Origin: Kiritimatiellia bacterium
GTDB taxonomy: Bacteria > Verrucomicrobiota > Kiritimatiellia > SLAD01
DNA length: 9,665 bases
Direction: 5' to 3'
Assembly (NCBI GenBank): GCA_007128275.1
Contig: SKXR01000274.1
Span: 1-9,665 of the forward strand
Part shown: positions 1 through 5,710 of the stretch, in pieces
Numbering within the stretch: position 1 is the first letter of the stretch
Layout: each line of letters starts with the position of its first letter
Notes under the pieces: model-generated
Databases searched by the model: none
Told to the model about the DNA's origin: nothing
Seen by the model: the letters and a program-made list of their open reading frames with translations, nothing else
Made by a program: the position numbers and the translations under genes

Positions 1-57
1 CTACCTTCCCGCATAGTTTGCGGCTTGGATGGTAGGGCGAACCGGCCCGGTGAGCCG
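1..57. repeat. Intergenic palindromic repeat, copy 1 (left-edge family)
   Basis: This stretch matches 138-189 almost base for base, apart from a 5-base indel and a few changes in the loop. It can fold as nested inverted arms: CTACC (1-5) with GGTAG (31-35), and inside these CCGCA with TGCGG. It ends with the near-palindrome ACCGGCCCGGT followed by GAGCCG. The copy begins at the window edge, so its true left end is unknown. No open frame with coding character covers it. It looks like a non-coding interspersed repeat rather than a gene fragment. Confidence 0.7.
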
Positions 58-137
58 AGAGCGTGAACAGGGATTGTTTAGGACGAAGTTCTTTTTAGTC
101 TCCACACACGCGCAGCGACTCGGCCGGAGGCCTCGCC

Positions 138-189
138 CTACCTTCCCGCGGAGATTGCGGCTTGGATGGCGAACCGGCCCGGTGAGCCG
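138..189. repeat. Intergenic palindromic repeat, copy 2 (left-edge family)
   Basis: Second copy of the element at 1-57, in the same orientation and about 80 bases downstream. It keeps the CTACCTTCCCGC start, the TTGCGGCTTGGATGG centre and the GAACCGGCCCGGTGAGCCG end. It has lost five bases in the right arm (GGTAGGGCGA in copy 1 is reduced to GGCGA), so the outer hairpin can no longer form. The bases just before it, TCGCCCTACC (133-142), are the exact reverse complement of GGTAGGGCGA in copy 1 (31-40). A full element is therefore probably flanked by a 10-base inverted repeat. The rest of 190-262 holds only a small hairpin (GACAG/CTGTC near 199-215). Confidence 0.7.
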
Positions 190-262
190 GGTATTGAGAC
201 AGTCCCTCCTGTCGAGCCGGTCTTGGGATAGGCTTTAGTGTTCGCTCTTATTCCCCGCCCGG

Positions 263-1039
263 TCAGAGCCGGTATTCCGTCATCAACCGTTTCTCGGTCT
301 CCCCTTCCACAATCGCCGCGCGGACTTCGACAAACGGAATGAGGGTGGAATTGTAGAGCTTCTTCCGCAACAAGTTATCCATCTGAAAGATTCCCGCCGA
401 GTTGTGCAGTTCCACCTCGATACGCACGGGCTTGAGTTCGCCCTTGGTGATCTGCACGGACTTGACCGCCAGCGCGGACACGGAATGGATGTTGACCTGA
501 CCGGCATCAAAGGGGATGCGCGACCGGCCTTCCGTCATGTCCAGGGCGTCCGCCAACTTCACGCAACCCGCTTCAATAGTCAGACACCGTTGTTCCGAAT
601 TGTGGGCGATGATCGCGTGCAGGGTTTCGCTGACCATCGCCGTCAGGGTCGGCTCTTCATAGAGCTCCGAGAGGAGTTGGCGCGCCTTGGGATAGGCAAT
701 GATGAGGCTGTACCGCTCATGATCGTCGCGATGAATGGAGATCCCGACATCGTGCAATGCCGCCGCCAGGACCACGATGACTTCGGCGTCATCCACCGTC
801 AATCCGTGGTCCTTCACGGCGCTGGGCGTCACGTCCCCTTCCACGAGCAGCCGGAACACCCGCAACGCAGCGTTGGCAATGATGCGGATATGCACTTCGC
901 CATGATCGCTGATGCCAAACCGATCCACGGCATTGACGTTGGCGCAGCGCCAGAGCTGGTTCAACTCCGCGTCGGCCTCGATTCGCTCAAGCAGTTGCTC
1001 CAGTTTTTTGTTGTTCTTTGTCGGTACGTTAAAGCCCAT
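263..1039 (-). CDS. HD-domain (predicted metal-dependent phosphohydrolase) protein
   Basis: A 258-residue soluble protein with an HD-superfamily core. Visible features are a His-rich start (SDHGEVHIR, H46 and H50), the metal-binding HD pair H96-D97 in ALHDVGISIHR, a further His pair H141 and H146, and Asp residues in LADALDMTEGRSRIPF (D164, D167). This last block and the following NIHSVSA and NSAGIFQ stretches are hallmarks of a compact HD family that I associate mainly with archaea and scattered bacteria. The substrate is unknown; HD enzymes hydrolyse phosphate esters of nucleotides or nucleic acids. The start is well supported: GAGGGTGACT (1041-1050 on this strand) lies directly before the ATG. 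There is no signal peptide or membrane segment. The gene is divergent from pepF with 168 bases between them. HD-domain assignment is confident, but physiological function is not assignable from sequence. Confidence 0.85.
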   Translation of the reverse strand: MGFNVPTKNNKKLEQLLERIEADAELNQLWRCANVNAVDRFGISDHGEVHIRIIANAALRVFRLLVEGDVTPSAVKDHGLTVDDAEVIVVLAAALHDVGISIHRDDHERYSLIIAYPKARQLLSELYEEPTLTAMVSETLHAIIAHNSEQRCLTIEAGCVKLADALDMTEGRSRIPFDAGQVNIHSVSALAVKSVQITKGELKPVRIEVELHNSAGIFQMDNLLRKKLYNSTLIPFVEVRAAIVEGETEKRLMTEYRL

Positions 1040-1072
1040 AAGTCACCCTCGGTTGATAGAGTCAAGTGCGCG

Positions 1073-1102
1073 AGGGTACCAATTGCCGCCACAACCCGTC
1101 AA
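1073..1102 (-). promoter_or_regulatory. Possible sigma70-type promoter for the HD-domain gene
   Basis: On the minus strand TTGACG (1102-1097) is followed after 18 bases by TACCCT (1078-1073), about 30 bases before the ATG at 1039. The -35 box matches consensus at five of six positions, but the -10 box matches at only three, so this is tentative. In the same divergent spacer, plus-strand TTGACC (1146-1151) could serve pepF. It has no good -10 box at normal distance, the best being GATAAC after 21 bases, so I do not list it separately. Confidence 0.3.
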
Positions 1103-1207
1103 TCGGCGTTTTGCCGGGCAAAGGACGCGCCCGAGCAGCGCGGACTTGACCGGGATCACCTGAAAATGTCTTGATAACCGCTCCCGCACAACCCATGGAG
1201 TCGCTTT

Positions 1208-3028
1208 GTGAATTCGGACCCTCAAAAAATACCTCTGCGTTCGGAAGTCTCGGACGCGCATAAATGGAACCTGCAGAAATTGTTTCCGGACGACGCGTCT
1301 TGGGAGGACGGTCTGCGTGATTTCGAGGCGCGCGCACCGGGAATCGACGCGTTCAAAGGCACCTTGAGCGATTCCCCAACCCGCCTGCGCGAAGCGCTTG
1401 ATTTCGTGCATGACCTCGGATTGCTCGAAGAACAACTCGGGTATTACGCGCACCTTCGCGTGAGTGAAGACATGGGGAACAGCGAGGCCCAAGGGCGCAT
1501 GGCGCGCTATGTCTCCATCGCCACCGCCTTTTCCGCGCGATCCAGTTTCCTGACGCCCGAAATCCTGGCCATTCCCGACACGGTCATGACCGAGTGGCTG
1601 GCCGGCGAGCCGTTGGAACCGTATCGGATCTTTCTTCGAAAACAGCTGCGCTACAAACCGCATGTCCTGTCCGAGGCGGAAGAACGGTTGCTGGCCATGC
1701 AATCGGAATCCAGCCAGACCCCGCGCCACGGATTCAACGCTTTGACCGATGTGGACATGCAATTCGGCGAAATCATAACCGATGTGGGGAAACAGCCGCT
1801 CACCCACGGCTCGTACGCTTCTTTTATCCAGCATCCGGAAAGGGACGTTCGGCGAACGGCGTACCTTCAGTACATCGCCGAATTTGAAGCGCACAAGCAT
1901 ACGCTGGCCGCGCTGTATACGGGCAGCGTACAACAGGACGTGTATCGAGCCCGGGTACGCAAGTTCCCGTCCTCGCTCGAAGCCAGCCTGTTCAGCGACG
2001 ACGTGCCCGTCACCGTATACGATCGGCTGATCGAATCCGTCCGCGAATACCTGCCCGTACTACATCGCTACTACGACGTCCGCCGACGCGCGCTTCGTCT
2101 CGACGAACTGCACCTGTACGACACGCGCGTCCCCATCGTGACCGGCGTGAAGACCCACTATACGTATGAACAAGCCGTGGAGCTGGTCACCGACTCCTTG
2201 CAACCGCTCGGCGACGAGTACGTGCGGAATCTTCGGGAAGGCCTGCTGGGACATTGGGTGGATCGCTACGAAAATAAGGGCAAACGGTCCGGCGCCTTCT
2301 CCGCCGCCTCGTATACCGGCGACCCCTACATCCTCATGAACTATAAGGAGGACGTGCTGTCCGACGTGTTCACGCTCACCCATGAGGCGGGCCACTCCAT
2401 GCATTCCTGGCACAGCGTTCGGCATCAACCGTTCCAGCACTACAATTACACGATCTTCGTGGCCGAAGTGGCTTCGACGTTCAACGAACAGTTCCTTGCG
2501 GATTATCTGATGCGCATCGCGGACGATCGCGCGTTGCAGGCCTATCTGGTCAACAAACAGGTGGACGACATGCTCGCCACGCTCTTTCGCCAGACCATGT
2601 TTGCCGAGTTTGAGCGCATTACCCACGCCATGGTGGAGCGGAACGAATCACTGACGGTGGATTCGCTGACCGCCGTCTACGGAGAACTGCTGGCCACGTA
2701 TTTCGGCCCCGATGTGCCGCTGGAGGAACACAGCGCCTTGGAAGGATTCCGCATACCCCATCTCTACTCGGCGTTCTACGTCTATAAATACGCCACGGGC
2801 ATGGCGGCCGCCCTCGCGTTGTATGAGCAGGTCACTCACGGAGGGACTGCGGAACGGGACCGGTACCTTAGTTTTCTCAAATCGGGCGGCAGTAAATACC
2901 CGCTGGAACAATTACGCGACGCCGGCGTGGATATGACCACGCCCGCCCCCTTGCACACGGCACTGAAGAAATTCGAGGCCCTGGTGGACCAGTTGAGCGC
3001 CCTGGTCTGCGAAGAAGAGCAGAAGTGA
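1208..3028 (+). CDS. pepF: Oligoendopeptidase F (M3B zinc metallopeptidase)
   Basis: Cytoplasmic zinc peptidase that cuts short peptides, probably in peptide turnover. The 606 residues match the usual length of the PepF/M3B family. The start DAHKWNLQKLFPDD is the typical N-terminal motif. The zinc site is HEAGH at 392-396, with the third ligand probably E420 in FVAEVASTFNE. Near the C-terminus the block RIPHLYSAFYVYKYATG (515-531) carries the conserved His and Tyr (H518, Y524 or Y526) that assist catalysis in M3 peptidases. There is no signal peptide. The start is GTG with GGAG at 1197-1200, seven bases upstream; a nearby ATG at 1195 is out of frame. The gene is divergent from the HD gene and 120 bases upstream of the kinase. 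I see no clear terminator in that gap. All key residues are present, so the enzyme should be active. Confidence 0.95.
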   Translation: MNSDPQKIPLRSEVSDAHKWNLQKLFPDDASWEDGLRDFEARAPGIDAFKGTLSDSPTRLREALDFVHDLGLLEEQLGYYAHLRVSEDMGNSEAQGRMARYVSIATAFSARSSFLTPEILAIPDTVMTEWLAGEPLEPYRIFLRKQLRYKPHVLSEAEERLLAMQSESSQTPRHGFNALTDVDMQFGEIITDVGKQPLTHGSYASFIQHPERDVRRTAYLQYIAEFEAHKHTLAALYTGSVQQDVYRARVRKFPSSLEASLFSDDVPVTVYDRLIESVREYLPVLHRYYDVRRRALRLDELHLYDTRVPIVTGVKTHYTYEQAVELVTDSLQPLGDEYVRNLREGLLGHWVDRYENKGKRSGAFSAASYTGDPYILMNYKEDVLSDVFTLTHEAGHSMHSWHSVRHQPFQHYNYTIFVAEVASTFNEQFLADYLMRIADDRALQAYLVNKQVDDMLATLFRQTMFAEFERITHAMVERNESLTVDSLTAVYGELLATYFGPDVPLEEHSALEGFRIPHLYSAFYVYKYATGMAAALALYEQVTHGGTAERDRYLSFLKSGGSKYPLEQLRDAGVDMTTPAPLHTALKKFEALVDQLSALVCEEEQK

Positions 3029-3113
3029 TCCGGCAGCCGACCCAAGCAAACGGATGTCCGCACGGCCTCGCGCACCAGTGTCAAAAGCTCGGCGCCGGAC
3101 TCGAATCCTTTTA

Positions 3114-3142
3114 TTGCCAATTTTTCCCCGACTGCGTACACT
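3114..3142 (+). promoter_or_regulatory. Sigma70-type promoter giving a predicted leaderless kinase mRNA
   Basis: TTGCCA (3114-3119, five of six consensus positions) and TACACT (3137-3142, four of six) are separated by an ideal 17 bases. The usual transcription start, about seven bases after the -10 box, falls on the A of the kinase ATG at 3149. The six bases between box and ATG (CTCCTT) contain no Shine-Dalgarno sequence, which agrees with leaderless initiation. This is a prediction from spacing and motif match only. Confidence 0.5.
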
Positions 3143-3148
3143 CTCCTT

Positions 3149-4351
3149 ATGACGCATTCAGGTAAAGCACTGCAAACCACGCGGGTGGAAATTGCTGATA
3201 ATGACACAGTTACGGATTTCGAGCCCTTGGCGGACACCAGGGATCGAGGGCACGGGACGGGCAGCCGACAGTTGATCGAAAATTATCACGCCTTGATTCG
3301 TGCCAAGTCCATTTACTATCCGGTGGCCTACCTTTTTCAGCGGGAACTGGGCCGAGGCCGGCAAGGGATTGTATTCCTCGGCCTGCGCCAAGGCGCGCGC
3401 GGCTGCATTACACGGCACGCCATCAAACTGTTTGATCCGAGCCTCTATCCCAGCGCCAAGAAGTACTGGACGGACATGGGACGAATGGCCATTCAAACGT
3501 CACGGCTGCAGACGGTACGGAGCCCCAATCTCGTGGCGCGCGACGTGTACGAAGAAAGCAACGGCATCGGCTACATTCAAATGGAGGTCATTGACGGGCT
3601 CGATCTGCGTTGTATGATGTCACCACACCATCTCGAACGGGCACGAAGCCGTAGCAAGAAGCAGGAATGGCATCGGTTCACCGATGCCATCTTTCGCATC
3701 TCCGACGGGGGCCTTCAAGTTCAACCCGGGGTGGCCCTGTACCTGATGCGACAAGTCTTGCGCGGCCTGGAAAGCCTGCACAACCTCGGCTTCGTCCACA
3801 GTGACATCAAACCCGCCAACATCATGGTGGACCGGCTCGGTTATGCAAAGCTCGTAGACTACGGACGGGCGGTGATGCTGAACGAGAAAACCGGATTCCT
3901 GCTCGGCAGTCCCCTCTACATGGCGCCCGAAACCCATCGCCGCGAACCCAGCACCGCGCAAACGGATTTATACAGCGTCGGGCTAGTCGGACTGGAGATG
4001 TTGCGCGGGGAACCCCTCGTCGACGCGTCCAAGATGACCGAAGCGGATCTCCACACGTTCAAACTCACCCTGCTCGACCGGTTACCCGACATGTTGCCCC
4101 CGCACGTACGGCAGAATGAACACCTCGTTTATCTGTTTCAACGCTTTCTCGATCCGAACCCGGAACGGCGCTTTCCCAATGCCGAAGAGGCCGAATCCGG
4201 CCACGAAGGATTGACCGTCGTGCATAAACAACTTGCACAATTGGGCAAGGACACGGAATATGGAAGGGAATTGAGCAATTACCTGGTGAAACTGGTCAAT
4301 CCTAGAACCGATCAGATCGAGGTGGACGATATAATCGGCTGCCCGACATGA
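3149..4351 (+). CDS. Hanks-type Ser/Thr protein kinase, divergent, soluble
   Basis: A 400-residue eukaryotic-like protein kinase without signal peptide or membrane anchor, so probably cytosolic. The ATP loop is LGRGRQGIVFLG (G68, G70, G73) and the ATP lysine is K93 in AIKLF. The catalytic loop is HSDIKPANI (D219, N224), with Ser replacing the usual Arg of HRD. The metal-binding motif is DYG (237-239) instead of DFG, followed by a 25-residue activation segment ending in MAPE (261) and then TDLYSVGLVGLEML. The region where the helix C glutamate should lie (about 98-125) has no Glu; Gln116 falls near that place. A basic insert (about 158-190, containing ERARSRSKKQEW) lies before helix E. The last 50 residues are outside the kinase core and have no recognisable domain. 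Catalytic Lys and both Asp are present, so activity is likely. The target is unknown. The downstream oxidoreductase starts 50 bases later. Confidence 0.9.
   Translation: MTHSGKALQTTRVEIADNDTVTDFEPLADTRDRGHGTGSRQLIENYHALIRAKSIYYPVAYLFQRELGRGRQGIVFLGLRQGARGCITRHAIKLFDPSLYPSAKKYWTDMGRMAIQTSRLQTVRSPNLVARDVYEESNGIGYIQMEVIDGLDLRCMMSPHHLERARSRSKKQEWHRFTDAIFRISDGGLQVQPGVALYLMRQVLRGLESLHNLGFVHSDIKPANIMVDRLGYAKLVDYGRAVMLNEKTGFLLGSPLYMAPETHRREPSTAQTDLYSVGLVGLEMLRGEPLVDASKMTEADLHTFKLTLLDRLPDMLPPHVRQNEHLVYLFQRFLDPNPERRFPNAEEAESGHEGLTVVHKQLAQLGKDTEYGRELSNYLVKLVNPRTDQIEVDDIIGCPT
4330..4335 (+). promoter_or_regulatory. Possible internal -10 box for the oxidoreductase gene
   Basis: A perfect TATAAT lies inside the last codons of the kinase gene, 66 bases before the oxidoreductase ATG. 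At 17 bases upstream the -35 position reads ACCGAT, which does not resemble consensus, and there is no extended -10 TG. It could give the oxidoreductase and GYF_2 genes their own transcript, but it may be chance. Confidence 0.25.
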
Positions 4352-4401
4352 TGTTGCTGTAAATTTGAACCTGAATCAAGCTTGTGAGAGGAATGAGATA
4401 A

Positions 4402-5052
4402 ATGAACATATTGCATATTTGCGCAGACCCGAATCCCACGGAAGAATCGATCTCTAAACAGTTGGCGGTGACCTTTTTCCGCACACTGGCGGAACGGAAC
4501 CCGGATGTGGACATCACCAACGTGGATCTCTACGAGAATCCGCCGCCCTTCTTGGACTACCAAGCCATTCGCGGATTCTGGTTTCCGGTCTTCATTGACG
4601 GACACCAACCCACCGACGACGAACAGTTGGCGGGCACGTACGGCATCGAACAGGGCGAGATCTTCAACACGTCCGACGTGGTCGTCCTGACCATCCCCAT
4701 GTGGAACTTCTCCGCCCCCGCCATCCTCAAGGCGTGGATGGACCAGGTGCTTTCGCCCAGCGTGGCCTTCAATATGGATAAGCACGGCACCACACCGTTG
4801 CACAAAGTGCGTAAGCTCATCCTGCTCGTCTCTTCCGGGGAAGTCTTGAAGGAAGACGATGAACGCGATGCGCTGACGCCCCTGATCACAAGCGCGTTCG
4901 GGGAAGCCGGCATCAAGAACATTTCGATTGCTTGGGCGGACGGTCAATACGCCTTCAAATATACCGACTCCGAAACGAGAAAGTCGATGGCCCTCGAAGC
5001 CGCCGAAGAGTTGGCCGAAGAAGTCATCGAAGAACTCGCCGGCATTTCCTGA
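4402..5052 (+). CDS. Flavodoxin-fold NAD(P)H oxidoreductase (FMN-dependent azoreductase-like)
   Basis: A 216-residue protein of the NAD(P)H quinone oxidoreductase / AzoR type, which uses FMN and a nicotinamide to reduce quinones, azo or nitro compounds in two-electron steps. The first strand MNILHICADPNP is followed by a Ser-containing FMN phosphate loop (EESISK, S16 and S18). The central signature is PMWNFSAPAILKAWMDQV (99-116), close to PMYNFxxPxxLKxWIDxV of azoreductases, which contacts the flavin ring. A later strand, LILLVSSGE (139-147), occupies the place of the second flavin-binding loop but lacks its usual Gly pair. The C-terminus is a Glu-rich helix. AGAGGA (4387-4392) lies nine bases before the ATG and supports the start. 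The gene sits 50 bases after the kinase and 11 before the GYF_2 gene, suggesting co-transcription. The family is confident; the true substrate is not known. Confidence 0.88.
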   Translation: MNILHICADPNPTEESISKQLAVTFFRTLAERNPDVDITNVDLYENPPPFLDYQAIRGFWFPVFIDGHQPTDDEQLAGTYGIEQGEIFNTSDVVVLTIPMWNFSAPAILKAWMDQVLSPSVAFNMDKHGTTPLHKVRKLILLVSSGEVLKEDDERDALTPLITSAFGEAGIKNISIAWADGQYAFKYTDSETRKSMALEAAEELAEEVIEELAGIS

Positions 5053-5063
5053 ACAGGCGCCCG

Positions 5064-5612
5064 ATGCAAAGGAGCTGGTACTACTCGAAAGACCGCACCG
5101 AGCGTCAAGGGCCCGTATCAACCGAACAATTGCGGGCCCTGATCCGCCAGGGGACCGTGTCACCGGATACCCTGGTATGGGCCGAAGGCATGACGGACTG
5201 GATCACGGCTTCCGCGACGCCTGAATTGCGATCCCCCGAATTGCCGGCGACCGCTCCGCAAGCCGAGCCCACCGAGGCGGCCTCGCCGGTGCTGGTTCCC
5301 CCCAACCTCGGCGCCTGGCTGCGATTCGTGGGCATAATGAGCATCCTCATGGGGGTCGTCTATTGCGCCTCCTGTTTCGGCATTCTCTGGGGCGTACTGC
5401 TCATTGTCGGTGGCGTAGCCCTCCTCGGCGCGCGCTCCGCCCTTGAGCAAATCACCGAGGTGCCCGCTGCATTCATCCCGTTCCTCGACCGGCTCAACAC
5501 CTTCTTCCTCGTCACAGGCATCGCCTACATCATCATGCTCGTCGGCACCGCCCTCGTCTTCGTTTTCTATGGCGGATTGATGATCGCAGCGCTGTCTAAT
5601 TTGCAGCGCTGA
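5064..5612 (+). CDS. GYF_2-domain integral membrane protein
   Basis: A 182-residue protein. Residues 5-50 (WYYSKDRTERQGPVS, then LVWAEGMTDW) are a bacterial GYF_2 domain, a small fold thought to bind proline-rich peptides, with the typical Trp-Tyr-Tyr start and W-x-x-GM-x-x-W end. A Pro/Glu-rich linker (52-80) leads to a hydrophobic hairpin of one or two helices (about 86-123) and another long hydrophobic stretch (147-176). The layout fits a cytoplasmic GYF domain on a small membrane anchor; the membrane half may belong to DUF5362 or a similar family. The frame is open upstream to 4932, but that part overlaps the oxidoreductase and reads as Arg-rich out-of-frame sequence. I therefore chose the ATG at 5064, with AGG at 5055-5057. 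It starts 11 bases after the oxidoreductase stop, so an operon is likely. Partner and role are unknown. Confidence 0.8.
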   Translation: MQRSWYYSKDRTERQGPVSTEQLRALIRQGTVSPDTLVWAEGMTDWITASATPELRSPELPATAPQAEPTEAASPVLVPPNLGAWLRFVGIMSILMGVVYCASCFGILWGVLLIVGGVALLGARSALEQITEVPAAFIPFLDRLNTFFLVTGIAYIIMLVGTALVFVFYGGLMIAALSNLQR

Positions 5613-5640
5613 AAATGGGTCTGCCGGGCGCCCAACAGGG

Positions 5641-5670
5641 CGTAGCTCCCTGCTGGAGCAGAGCGCTACG
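5641..5670. repeat. Long hairpin between the GYF_2 and GH20 genes
   Basis: CGTAGC (5641-5646) pairs with GCTACG (5665-5670), and inside it CTGCT pairs with AGCAG around a GG loop, giving 11 base pairs with a symmetrical 3-base internal loop. No T-run follows, so it is not a typical intrinsic terminator. The pattern resembles the REP-like palindromes elsewhere in this window. It may limit read-through from the upstream genes or shape the GH20 leader. Confidence 0.6.
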
Positions 5671-5710
5671 ACGGAGGTAAAGATATACGCCCAGGCACGA
5701 AAAGATCGCC

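Noticed and set aside
404..1174. Long plus-strand open frame opposite the HD-domain gene
   Set aside because: It is antisense to a gene with clear family motifs, and its product is His/Arg-rich without any recognisable domain, as expected for a GC-rich shadow frame.
4932..5063. N-terminal extension of the GYF_2 protein
   Set aside because: It overlaps the oxidoreductase gene out of frame and encodes an Arg-rich stretch; the GYF_2 domain begins right after the ATG at 5064.
4312..5163. Minus-strand open frame of 283 codons opposite the oxidoreductase gene
   Set aside because: It is antisense to a well-supported flavodoxin-fold gene with a ribosome site; no domain is visible in the product.
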